From assembly GCF_009801115.1 (NCBI RefSeq), contig NZ_VTOL01000010.1, positions 62,001-126,000 of the forward strand: 64,000 nt of DNA, in the 5' to 3' direction. Position numbers and translations under genes: made by a program. This DNA comes from Dyadobacter sp. 3J3 (GTDB lineage Bacteria; Bacteroidota; Bacteroidia; Cytophagales; Spirosomataceae). The notes beneath the pieces are model-generated. The model did not search any database and was not told the DNA's origin. It saw only the letters and a program-made list of their open reading frames with translations. Every line of letters begins with the position of its first letter. Position 1 is the stretch's first letter. This document shows positions 18,917 through 27,139 of the stretch, piece by piece.

Positions 18917-19726
18917 ATGATCGAGGACGAGGAAATAGATCTTCTTTTGAATGACGTATTTGAAATTTACGGTTATGATTTTGCCAATTATTCCAGGGCA
19001 TCATTGAAAAGACGTATCATAAGATTATTTGCGCTCGATAAGTTTCCAAGCTTCGCGGAGCTGCGTTATCGGGTGCGTACAGAAGAAGATTATTTGAAGC
19101 GGTTTATTGAAGAAATTACAGTGAATGTGACAGAAATGTTTCGGGATCCGTCTTTTTACAAAGTATTACGAACGGAAATTCTTCCGGTTTTAGGCACAAA
19201 ACCGTTTATCCGGATCTGGCATGCAGGCTGTTCAACGGGTGAAGAAGTTTTCTCCATGGCTATATTATTGCAAGAAGCTAACTTGCTTAAAAAATCATTA
19301 CTATATGCAACAGACCTCAATCCCAGCGTTTTAGAAAAAGTCAGAAAAGGAATTTTTCCTCTAAACCAAATGAAGCAATATTCCGAAAGTTATATAGCTT
19401 CGGGGGGAACAAAGGATTTTTCCACCTATTATACCGCCAATTACGGACAGGCGAAATTGAATGAAGATTTATCTGAAAAAATTATTATTTCAACACACAA
19501 CCTTGTTTCTGATAGTTCTTTTAATGAATTTGACCTGATTCTTTGTCGAAATGTCCTCATCTATTTTGATAAGGATTTACAGGAAAGAGCTTTGAAATTA
19601 TTTGATGAAAGTTTGGGAGTACTTGGATATCTCGCGTTGGGATCAAAAGAAACTTTGAAATTTTCAACAATCCAGGCACGGTATAAGCAATTGGATAAGG
19701 AAAAAATATGGAAGAAAACGATGTAA
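18917..19726 (+). CDS. cheR: CheR-type protein-glutamate methyltransferase
   Basis: A 269-residue SAM-dependent methyltransferase of the CheR family: N-terminal helical domain (about 1-75), then FRDPSFYKVL, the SAM motif WHAGCSTGEEVFSMA, YATDLN and LILCRNVLIYFD. Classical CheR methylates chemoreceptor glutamates, but there is no methyl-accepting protein, CheA or CheW in the window. Its 3' end overlaps cheB by 19 bp. Non-chemotactic CheR/CheB pairs are known next to hybrid kinases, where kinase coiled coils may be the target. Confidence 0.9.
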   Translation: MIEDEEIDLLLNDVFEIYGYDFANYSRASLKRRIIRLFALDKFPSFAELRYRVRTEEDYLKRFIEEITVNVTEMFRDPSFYKVLRTEILPVLGTKPFIRIWHAGCSTGEEVFSMAILLQEANLLKKSLLYATDLNPSVLEKVRKGIFPLNQMKQYSESYIASGGTKDFSTYYTANYGQAKLNEDLSEKIIISTHNLVSDSSFNEFDLILCRNVLIYFDKDLQERALKLFDESLGVLGYLALGSKETLKFSTIQARYKQLDKEKIWKKTM

Positions 19727-20292
19727 AAAATAGGTTCAAAGCCGTTGTCATTGGTGGTTCAGCCGGCAGTTTGTCCGTTTTGTTTGAAGTTTTTCCTGCC
19801 TTAAATCCTAGGTTGAATGTTGCGATAATTTTGGTTTTGCACCGTAAATACTCCGGAGACTCGTCCTTATCTGATCTGCTTTCGACCAAAACATCATTGC
19901 CTACAAAAGAAATTGACGATAAAGATCCCATTCTTCCCGGTCACATCTATCTCGCTCCTGCGGACTACCATTCGTTGATCGAAAAAAATTATTCCTTTTC
20001 ACTGGATGTTTCGGAGAAAATAAATTTTAGTCGGCCTAGTCTGGATGTTACTTTTGAATCAGCTGCGGATACCTTTGGCCCTTCACTTGTTGCCATTCTT
20101 TTATCAGGCTCAAATGATGATGGAACGGCCGGGTTAAAAACAGTAAAAGAGGCCGGCGGGTTTATAATCGCGCAAAAGCCCGAAACTGCACAAATGCCAT
20201 ATATGCCCCAAAACGCCATTAATAATCTTGAAATAGATTTGATACTGGATTCAAAAGAAATTAGTGACTTTATTAATATGCTGAATCAATAA
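19708..20292 (+). CDS. cheB: CheB-type methylesterase/deamidase, catalytic domain only
   Basis: A 194-residue protein-glutamate methylesterase lacking the usual N-terminal receiver. The serine-hydrolase triad is visible: GGSAGS near residue 15, LVLHR near 49, and SGSNDDGTAG near 135. Without a receiver it cannot be activated by its own phosphorylation, so control must come from partners such as the preceding single-domain regulator. It is translationally coupled to cheR. Confidence 0.9.
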   Translation: MEENDVKNRFKAVVIGGSAGSLSVLFEVFPALNPRLNVAIILVLHRKYSGDSSLSDLLSTKTSLPTKEIDDKDPILPGHIYLAPADYHSLIEKNYSFSLDVSEKINFSRPSLDVTFESAADTFGPSLVAILLSGSNDDGTAGLKTVKEAGGFIIAQKPETAQMPYMPQNAINNLEIDLILDSKEISDFINMLNQ

Positions 20293-20672
20293 AGTCACCG
20301 GGTGCACCTTTATTTTCTTTCCATCGCAATTTCCGAATAGACCTATTTTTGAGCTTACATCAAATAATAAGAAAACTCTAATCAGTTTTTCTTAGAGCGT
20401 AGTGTGCTGTTGATTTTTTCATTTAAAATACGGATCTGTTTTAAATTTTTCCGGATTGTTTTTTGTAAAAAAAATCAGCATCCGAATGGATTTATACCCA
20501 AATACCAATGAACCAGACATGGCAAATTAGCATCACAAAAAATAGTTTTGTATCCATAGTATATTCCCATAAATTATGGTCTTAAATTGATCGAAATATT
20601 ATTTTTGATTTAAATATTGTCACCATAACAATTCAGGCATTCATTCATCGTGTACCTTTTTAACAATTAAAA
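20293..20672. other. Non-coding stretch, 380 bp
   Basis: No convincing reading frame. An imperfect hairpin (TAAGAAAAC near 20370 with GTTTTTCTTA near 20388) may end the cheB transcript. A TATTTTTG at 20600-20607 matches the Bacteroidota -7 box and is the best promoter candidate for the downstream dehydrogenase, though I see no good -33 box. Confidence 0.4.
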
Positions 20673-22298
20673 ATGGATTTCAAAACCACATTAGAAAACA
20701 TCTTTGTCGAGGCAAAGGATGTTCCTGCCGAATTTTCCCTGCCTTCGGAAATTCACCAGCGGGAATATCTTAGTAATGGAGAAATGAAACAGTGGAACGG
20801 ACAGGTTCATGAAGTATATTCACCTATTTGTATCAAAACGGAAAATGGTCTGGAAAGAAAACTGATAGGAAGTTATCCGATTTGTACCGAAAACGAAGCT
20901 CAGGCTTCTTTGGAAGCGGCAGTTGAGGCTTACGACAATGGCCGCGGTGAATGGCCGATCATGAGCGTTGAAGAGCGTATCAACCACGTGGAGAAATTCA
21001 CAGGCAAAATGATTGAGCAAAAAGACATTATCGTGAAGCTCATTATGTGGGAAATCGGAAAATCCTTTGCGGATTCTACAAAAGAATTTGACCGTACCGT
21101 TGAATATATTTACGCTACCATTGATTCTCTGAAACATCTGGACAGAGATTCGTCCGGTTTTGAAATTGTTGATGGCATTGCCGCGCAGATTCGCAGGTCG
21201 CCTTTGGGTGTTGTTTTGTGTATGGGGCCGTTTAATTATCCTTTGAACGAAACCTTTACAACGCTGATTCCGGCATTGATTATGGGCAATACAATTTTGT
21301 TCAAACCTCCAAAATTCGGCACTTTGTTGCACTATCCTTTGCAGGAAGCTTTCCGGGATTGTTTTCCAAAAGGTGTCGTAAACGTAATTTATGGCCGTGG
21401 AAATGCAATTGTTCCTGGTTTGATGCAATCCGGAAAAATCAACGTATTAACCCTTATTGGATCTAGTAAAGTTGCGAATGAATTAAAAAAACAGCATCCA
21501 AAAGTAAACCGCCTTCGTGCCGTTTTGGGTCTGGATGCCAAAAACGCTGCCATTGTTACGGCTCATGCCGATATTCCTTTGGCTGTGAAGGAGATAATTA
21601 CCGGCTCACTTTCTTTTAACGGGCAGCGCTGTACTGCTTTAAAAATTGTATTGGTACACCGAAGTATTGCTGATGAATTTATCAAACAGTTTAATGTTGC
21701 CGTCGGGCAGTTGAAATTTGGTATGCCTTGGGAGAAAGGCGTTTCGCTTACACCGTTACCCGAACCTAATAAAATTGATTATCTAAACGAATGTATCGCG
21801 GACGCGGAAAAATTTGGAGCCCGTATCATGAATGAAAACGGCGGTACTTCCGTTGCTTCATTCTTTTATCCGGCAGTTGTTTATCCTGTAAATGATCAGA
21901 TGAAATTATATCATGAAGAACAATTCGGGCCAATAATTCCTGTTGTTCCTTTTGATGATCTGGAAGAAACGATCGATTTCCTGATTGCTTCTACTCACGG
22001 TCAGCAGGTTAGCATATTCAGCAACAATGCTAAGGAAGTTTCCTGGCTTATTGATCCGCTTGTAAATCTGGTGAGCCGTGTCAACATTAATACACAATCA
22101 CAGCGAGGCCCTGATGCTTTTCCGTTTACGGGACGCAAAGACAGCGCAGAAGGTACATTGTCTATTCCTGATGCAATTCGTTCTTTTTCAATACGTTCGC
22201 TTGTTGCATTTAAAATGAATGACAGTAATAACCAGCTGATCAATGAAATAGTAAGAGAAAACAGTTCTAATTTTTTAAGTACGAAGTTTATTTTTTAA
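20673..22298 (+). CDS. GapN-like NADP-dependent glyceraldehyde-3-phosphate dehydrogenase
   Basis: A 541-residue aldehyde dehydrogenase superfamily member whose pattern matches the non-phosphorylating GapN branch, which oxidises glyceraldehyde 3-phosphate to 3-phosphoglycerate with NADP. The active-site Cys320 lies in FNGQRCTALK. The coenzyme loop contains GPFNYPLNETF, and the oxyanion Asn is in that segment. The usual ELGG motif with the general-base Glu reads VLGLDAKN here (284-291), so the Glu is absent. Length is slightly above the family norm (about 475-500), with extra N-terminal residues. It is monocistronic with its own terminator. Confidence 0.75.
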   Translation: MDFKTTLENIFVEAKDVPAEFSLPSEIHQREYLSNGEMKQWNGQVHEVYSPICIKTENGLERKLIGSYPICTENEAQASLEAAVEAYDNGRGEWPIMSVEERINHVEKFTGKMIEQKDIIVKLIMWEIGKSFADSTKEFDRTVEYIYATIDSLKHLDRDSSGFEIVDGIAAQIRRSPLGVVLCMGPFNYPLNETFTTLIPALIMGNTILFKPPKFGTLLHYPLQEAFRDCFPKGVVNVIYGRGNAIVPGLMQSGKINVLTLIGSSKVANELKKQHPKVNRLRAVLGLDAKNAAIVTAHADIPLAVKEIITGSLSFNGQRCTALKIVLVHRSIADEFIKQFNVAVGQLKFGMPWEKGVSLTPLPEPNKIDYLNECIADAEKFGARIMNENGGTSVASFFYPAVVYPVNDQMKLYHEEQFGPIIPVVPFDDLEETIDFLIASTHGQQVSIFSNNAKEVSWLIDPLVNLVSRVNINTQSQRGPDAFPFTGRKDSAEGTLSIPDAIRSFSIRSLVAFKMNDSNNQLINEIVRENSSNFLSTKFIF

Positions 22299-22723
22299 AA
22301 TTCAGTAGTTATTCAGTTTTATTGATCTAGCCTCCGGAATCTTACTTTTACATTCATTTGAAAAAGGATTTCCGGAGGTTTTTATCAAATTTAGATAATT
22401 TAGATTTAATCAAAACGACTGTCAATTTTGCCAGTTGGTGCCATCAGGATATTTGTAAAGTGTTGAAATAAAATATTTTACAAAATGCTTTTTTTCTTCC
22501 AATTCTTTAATATCTTATCAAATAGAACCAATATCTAATTTTTTTTTACATTTTACCACTAAAAACACTAATTATAATGATAGTTTGTGTTATAGATATA
22601 AGGGCATTCCTATATTTGCAAATATTCACAAAATTGAAAGTCAGACTTTTGGCTTAAATGGAATGTCAGGATTACCAGTAAGTCTAAATCACTGAAATCA
22701 GTGATAAGATTATTAAAAATGAA
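22299..22723. other. Non-coding stretch, 425 bp
   Basis: It starts with the terminator of the upstream gene. The rest is very AT-rich. TATATTTG at about 22612-22619 fits the -7 consensus TAnnTTTG and lies about 105 bp before the next gene. A TTTG at about 22586 is spaced slightly too far (about 23 bp) to be a perfect -33 element. Confidence 0.4.
22331..22384 (+). terminator. Rho-independent terminator after the gapN-like gene
   Basis: CCTCCGGAA at 22331-22339 pairs with TTCCGGAGG ending at 22378, followed by TTTTT. The loop is long, about 30 nt. Confidence 0.75.
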
Positions 22724-23146
22724 ATGTTTAACAAAGCCGTTACTACCATGGACCAGGATACGAAGTTAAGTGCAGATTATATTGATTCTCAAATAGGAAA
22801 TGTGATAGAATACTACGATCGCTGGGAATTCGGGGAAGAGCCCTTTTTCGGTAAAGCGCGTATTAAAGGTCTGGCAGATGATGAGTTTGGGAAATTGAGA
22901 ATTATCTGTGAAGTTTTGGAAGGAAGTGACCTTGAATTGGCTTACGAAGAAGAAGACAATTTTGTCCATTCAGATAACCGTCCGATTTATGCCGGCGCAC
23001 CTCCTTTTGAAATTTACTCTGCCAACTGGGTTACCACAGATGGGAAAAAGAAAAAACAAACGTTTATCTCCCTGCCAAATGAAAATGCACGGGCTTATGC
23101 AGCTCAGTTGACCAATAGTAAAGTTGTTGTGAAACGCATCTACTAA
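22724..23146 (+). CDS. Hypothetical protein, 140 residues
   Basis: A soluble acidic protein with an aromatic-rich N-terminal half (EYYDRWEFGEEPFFGK) and a beta-rich C-terminus. No family recognised. An internal Met at 22748 is an alternative start. A long AT-rich leader and a candidate promoter lie upstream. The stop codon is followed directly by a hairpin whose T tract serves the opposite strand. Confidence 0.55.
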   Translation: MFNKAVTTMDQDTKLSADYIDSQIGNVIEYYDRWEFGEEPFFGKARIKGLADDEFGKLRIICEVLEGSDLELAYEEEDNFVHSDNRPIYAGAPPFEIYSANWVTTDGKKKKQTFISLPNENARAYAAQLTNSKVVVKRIY

Positions 23147-23186
23147 CAAAAAAACGCCAACTTCTTTCAATATGAAAGAAGTTGGC
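23147..23186 (-). terminator. Terminator for the small - strand gene
   Basis: A perfect 14-bp stem (23156-23169 GCCAACTTCTTTCA with 23173-23186) with a 3-nt loop. On the - strand it is followed by GTTTTTTTG, making it a canonical terminator for the gene ending at 23206. Confidence 0.85.
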
Positions 23187-23205
23187 TACCTTAAAATTTC
23201 CTTTT

Positions 23206-23502
23206 TCAGGCAGGTATCAACATAAGCTGATTAAATTCATTTTCTGCCAATTGTACTTGCTTACGGCTTATGCCGCTGTATAATAAAATAAGCTCCCTCC
23301 CCTGTTCTTTTGTAACTGTCTGTAATTTCCAATATTTTGGATGACTAATACCAATGGGAGCCCGAAACGATTTTTCTCCCGGTTCCCTTATCAGAATTTC
23401 GTAATCAGTTTTTAATTTTTGCGTGGTAGGAAGATAAGTCGCCCCGAAGATTACTTTAACCTCCCGGCGATTTTTCAGAGTGAAAAGTTTTTCATGTGTC
23501 AT
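23206..23502 (-). CDS. Hypothetical protein, 98 residues
   Basis: A small soluble protein, probably beta-rich at the N-terminus (LKNRREVKVIFGATYLPTT) and helical at the C-terminus. No recognised domain. It has a clean ATG at 23502 and a strong terminator, which supports a real gene. It faces the hypothetical gene at 22724-23146. Confidence 0.55.
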   Translation of the reverse strand: MTHEKLFTLKNRREVKVIFGATYLPTTQKLKTDYEILIREPGEKSFRAPIGISHPKYWKLQTVTKEQGRELILLYSGISRKQVQLAENEFNQLMLIPA

Positions 23503-23708
23503 GACTATTCTTTCTTTTTTTATAACAATATAAAGTTACCCTATTAACGTTCTATACTTGAAAATTGTTTCGATTTTTTATTAAAAAGTTATTAAACGTA
23601 AGGCCATAGTTAAAAACGGCAACAGAATTGAGACGGTAATGCTTGTCAAACGTCACACAAATTATTAATTCCAATAAAAATTAATCTATCCTTACTAAAT
23701 TTTATTCA

Positions 23709-25127
23709 ATGAAAATCCTGCTTACTGGTGCCACAGGTTATATAGGCAAAAGATTGTTGCCCGTTTTGATAGAAAACGGCCACCAGGTAATTTGCTGTGT
23801 ACGTGATAAAGGCAGATTTACGATACCAGAAAATTCAGGAAATCAGGTCACCGTTATTGAAGCCGATTTTCTTAATCCGGATACACTTACTGAAATCCCG
23901 GAAGATTTGGACGGAGCCTATTACTTAATTCATTCCATGTCATCCAATTCTAAGGATTTTGCCAAACTAGAAGATGAGTCTGCCGAAAATTTCCGGAATC
24001 GTATGGATCAAACCCAGGTAAAACACATCGTTTATCTGAGCGGGATTATTAACGATCATAATTTGTCAAAACACCTGGCTTCCAGGAAAAATGTAGAAGA
24101 TATTCTTGCAGCCGGAAAATATCATTTTACAACGTTAAGGGCAGGAATCATCATCGGATCTGGCAGTGCCTCATTCGAGATTATAAGAGATCTGATTGAA
24201 AAACTGCCCGTAATGATTACACCAAAATGGCTTCAGACAAAGTCGCAGCCCATTGGAATCCGGGATGTGATCACCATGCTTGAAAAAGTGCTCTTTAATG
24301 GTGAAACTTTTGGAGAAAGTTTTGACATTGGCGGACCTGATATTCTAACTTACAAACAGATGCTGCTGGAATTTGCAGAAATCAGAAATTTGAAACGTTT
24401 CATTATAACGTTACCAGTACTTACACCGAAATTATCTTCATACTGGCTGTATTTTGTGACTTCCACTACGTTTTCATTAGCAAAAAAACTGGTAGACAGT
24501 ATGACCGTTGAAGTGATCTGCAGGGACAATAGGCTATCAGAATTACTTCATATCAAACCCATGAGTTATCACGAGGCTATTGCTGCGGCTTTTACAAAAA
24601 TTGAACAAAATGCAATTATTTCAAGCTGGAAAGATTCCCTGATTAGTGGAAGGATCAATACACGACTCACGCAATATGTACAGGTTCCGGTTGATGGCTG
24701 CTTCAAGGATATTAAGAAATTCCCAATCCGGGATATTAAAACTGTTGAATCAAGAATATGGCAAATAGGCGGACAAACGGGCTGGTACTATGCAACCTGG
24801 CTTTGGCAACTTCGCGGGTATTTTGATAAACTGGCAGGAGGTGTTGGCATGCGCCGGGGAAGAACGTCGGCTATTGATGTTCATTCCGGAGACACGCTTG
24901 ATTTCTGGCGCGTTTTACTGGCCGACAAAAAACAGGGGCGATTATTATTATTTGCAGAAATGAAACTTCCCGGGGAAGCATGGCTGGAATTCTGCATCAA
25001 CGGAAATGAATTAACACAAACAGCAACATTCCGTCCGAAAGGCCTTTACGGAAGACTTTACTGGTATTCTTCTATGCCTTTTCACTTTTTTATATTCAAA
25101 GGAATGATCACGGCGATCACAAAATAA
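23709..25127 (+). CDS. SDR-family NAD(P)-binding protein with DUF2867 domain
   Basis: A 472-residue two-domain protein. Residues 1-290 form an extended/atypical short-chain dehydrogenase Rossmann domain starting with TGATGYIGKRLLP and resembling YbjT-type NAD(P)H-binding proteins. The C-terminal 150 residues are the DUF2867 fold (GGQTGWYYATWLWQLRGY, then LDFWRV). Biochemical function is unknown in this family. The intact catalytic Tyr-x-x-x-Lys of classical SDRs is not obvious. It ends at an imperfect hairpin shared with the converging regulator. Confidence 0.8.
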   Translation: MKILLTGATGYIGKRLLPVLIENGHQVICCVRDKGRFTIPENSGNQVTVIEADFLNPDTLTEIPEDLDGAYYLIHSMSSNSKDFAKLEDESAENFRNRMDQTQVKHIVYLSGIINDHNLSKHLASRKNVEDILAAGKYHFTTLRAGIIIGSGSASFEIIRDLIEKLPVMITPKWLQTKSQPIGIRDVITMLEKVLFNGETFGESFDIGGPDILTYKQMLLEFAEIRNLKRFIITLPVLTPKLSSYWLYFVTSTTFSLAKKLVDSMTVEVICRDNRLSELLHIKPMSYHEAIAAAFTKIEQNAIISSWKDSLISGRINTRLTQYVQVPVDGCFKDIKKFPIRDIKTVESRIWQIGGQTGWYYATWLWQLRGYFDKLAGGVGMRRGRTSAIDVHSGDTLDFWRVLLADKKQGRLLLFAEMKLPGEAWLEFCINGNELTQTATFRPKGLYGRLYWYSSMPFHFFIFKGMITAITK

Positions 25128-25160
25128 AAGCTTCGGGTAACAAAACCCAAAGCCTTTATT
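25123..25160. terminator. Probable bidirectional terminator with two mismatches
   Basis: Positions 25123-25138 pair with 25145-25160 as three helical blocks (6, 4 and 4 bp) separated by two single mismatches. It overlaps the stop codon of the SDR gene and lies 26 bp from the end of the converging regulator gene. Confidence 0.55.
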
Positions 25161-25186
25161 CCTCATTACAAACACCCAATCTCAAA

Positions 25187-25990
25187 TTATTTTTTCAGTT
25201 CTTTAATTTCAAACTGAACTTCCTGTAACATTTTAAGCAACTGCTGCATATCCGTCTGTGGTTCAGGAAGTTGTTTACTATGGAAACTATAATACTCCCA
25301 TAATTCCAGAACTTCGGATACCGGAACTGTATAAGCAAAATATTGTTTGTTGAAAGATTGCAAAAGCATCGTCCCGTCTTCATTAATTGTAACTTGCTTG
25401 AAAACAAAATCCTGCTCTCCTTTCAAAATGACAATACATGGCGTTTCATTTTTTAGCATCCGCCAATCCTGAACATACCGCGTGATGATATCGCTGCCTT
25501 CCGGTACCGGAAGCATAGAATCTCCGATGGTAGGAAACATTCTGAAAGTACCGTTTTTCGGCAAATTCGGAAGATTAAAGCGAGGCAATCCAGCCAGGAA
25601 TTCAGGATCGCTATATCCTGAACGATATCCGGCTTTTGCTTTTACCGGAACATATTCTACATTTTCTTTCTCATCTTTATCCACGGTAATAGCCAGCACC
25701 CGGATCTTACTTCCGGACATATAAGCCTGGCTTCCTTCCTCCAGGTCTTTCAGTTTTTGCTCGCTGAGTTTTGACAGATCCATCTTCAAAAGACAATCTA
25801 TACTCATCTTGAATAACCCTGAGGTATTCACAAGATCTTCTACCGTTGGGTTGACGGTTCTTCCACTTTCATGCGCATTAAGCTTCACACGCGAAATCCC
25901 AAGCTTTTCGGCTAGCACCTCCTGGCTCATTTTTCCTCGCAGCCGTAAATGCTTAATGTTTCCTGACCAAAATATTTGTTGCGTCTCCAT
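25187..25990 (-). CDS. XRE-HTH regulator with LexA/S24-type autoprotease domain
   Basis: A 267-residue repressor-like protein. Residues about 10-65 are an XRE helix-turn-helix (MSQEVLAEKLGISRVKLNAHESG). The C-terminal part looks like a LexA/CI peptidase: a candidate Ala120-Gly121 scissile bond in VKAKAGYRSGY, nucleophile Ser158 in IGDSMLP, and general-base Lys198 in FVFKQV. A coiled C-terminal tail follows. All three self-cleavage elements are thus present at LexA-like spacing. It is divergent from the CarH-like gene, 252 bp apart. It may respond to DNA damage or another stress; targets are unknown. Confidence 0.8.
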   Translation of the reverse strand: METQQIFWSGNIKHLRLRGKMSQEVLAEKLGISRVKLNAHESGRTVNPTVEDLVNTSGLFKMSIDCLLKMDLSKLSEQKLKDLEEGSQAYMSGSKIRVLAITVDKDEKENVEYVPVKAKAGYRSGYSDPEFLAGLPRFNLPNLPKNGTFRMFPTIGDSMLPVPEGSDIITRYVQDWRMLKNETPCIVILKGEQDFVFKQVTINEDGTMLLQSFNKQYFAYTVPVSEVLELWEYYSFHSKQLPEPQTDMQQLLKMLQEVQFEIKELKK

Positions 25991-26205
25991 AACGGTATGA
26001 TACTTTTGAAATCAATCAGTAGATATTTTCAATATCAAATGTAATGACTTTTTGAATAAAACATACAAAACCTGATATTTTTTTTTCTGTATTTTATTTC
26101 AAACCAATAAGTTAATGTCCGGCTACAAAATTTACGGCAACAATAGCCCGTATTTGAACACGATTAACTTTTATTTAAAGAATTTCCACAAAACATTACA
26201 AAAAT

Positions 26206-26245
26206 CATTTTGTTTAACTATTTTTGAAAAACATTAAACAAAATG
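26206..26245 (+). promoter_or_regulatory. Palindromic operator framing a -7 box and start codon
   Basis: A 12-bp perfect inverted repeat (26206-26217 CATTTTGTTTAA and 26234-26245 TTAAACAAAATG) is separated by 16 bp. The spacer holds TATTTTTG (26219-26226), which matches the Bacteroidota -7 consensus, and the right arm contains the ATG of the CarH-like gene (26243). This fits a repressor site for the MerR-type protein encoded directly downstream. It could also fold as an mRNA hairpin around the start codon. Confidence 0.6.
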
Positions 26246-27139
26246 GCTTTATACTCTATCAAGGATCTTGAACGGATCAGCAACCAAAAGGCGCATACCA
26301 TTCGTATCTGGGAGCAGCGTTACGGTTTACTTGAACCAGAGAGAACAGAAACCAATATTCGGTTTTATGACGACAATCAGTTAAAAAAGCTACTGAATGT
26401 TTGTACCTTGATGAGCAGGGGTATGAAAATTTCGCATATCAGTAAACTTAGTAAGCCAGAAATGGATATTGAGATGGATAAGATTATTGCGGAATCATTT
26501 CATAGTGAAAAAGACATAGAAGTTATTATTAATCAGGTGATTATTTCTCAGTCTACTTACGATGAAATACTTTTTGAAGATATTTTCTCAAACGCCATAA
26601 CCCATTTTGGTTTGGCTAAAACTTATACCAAGATCATTTACCCCCTACTTGTAAGGACAGGATTAATGTGGATTAAGGATGACCTTTTGCCAGCTCAGGA
26701 ACACTTTTTGTCTAATCTTATTAAGCAAAAAATTTTCAGCGCTATCGATTCGCTTCCTTTGCCAAAAGATGCAGACCAAAGCTGGATTCTATTCCTGAAC
26801 GAGTCTGAAGATCACGAAATCGGGCTTCTTTTCGCAAATTATCTGATTCGCCAACATGGAAAAAAAGTGATTTATCTTGGGCAGCGAGTTCCATATAATG
26901 ACTTAGCCGACGTGGTGGAACAATGCAAACCAACACACATTTATTCCTTTTTTGTAAGAAATCAATATGAAAACGAACTTTCAGAATTGATCATAAAATT
27001 ATCAGGTGATTTCAAATCCACCGTGATCTGTATTTCGGGAGGCGATAACAACATCCAGAAAATTGCAGCGGATAACAACATCGTGCAGATTAATACAATT
27101 GACAGTCTTATTGAAATTTTAACAAAACCTAATGCTTAA
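26243..27139 (+). CDS. carH: CarH-type B12-dependent photoreceptor repressor (MerR family)
   Basis: A 298-residue regulator. Residues 1-70 form a MerR winged helix (YSIKDLERISNQKAHTIRIW, YGLLEPERTETNIRFY). A helical cap follows with the B12 motif W-x9-EH (Trp143, Glu153, His154). The Rossmann cobalamin domain carries E-x-H-x-x-G (Glu189, His191, Gly194), where His191 should be the lower cobalt ligand. CarH proteins bind adenosylcobalamin in the dark as tetramers that repress carotenoid genes, and light breaks the Co-C bond. Position 144, where the Thermus protein has His132, is Ile here. The stop overlaps crtI by 8 bp, so it is the first gene of the carotenoid operon. Confidence 0.88.
   Translation: MALYSIKDLERISNQKAHTIRIWEQRYGLLEPERTETNIRFYDDNQLKKLLNVCTLMSRGMKISHISKLSKPEMDIEMDKIIAESFHSEKDIEVIINQVIISQSTYDEILFEDIFSNAITHFGLAKTYTKIIYPLLVRTGLMWIKDDLLPAQEHFLSNLIKQKIFSAIDSLPLPKDADQSWILFLNESEDHEIGLLFANYLIRQHGKKVIYLGQRVPYNDLADVVEQCKPTHIYSFFVRNQYENELSELIIKLSGDFKSTVICISGGDNNIQKIAADNNIVQINTIDSLIEILTKPNA

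Noticed and set aside
18917..20292. Flagellar or gliding chemotaxis operon
   Set aside because: No CheA, CheW, receptor or motility genes in the window; CheB lacks its receiver.
20820..21428. 202-codon - strand frame inside the aldehyde dehydrogenase gene
   Set aside because: Lies wholly antisense to a clearly coding gene with full family motifs; no recognisable protein pattern.
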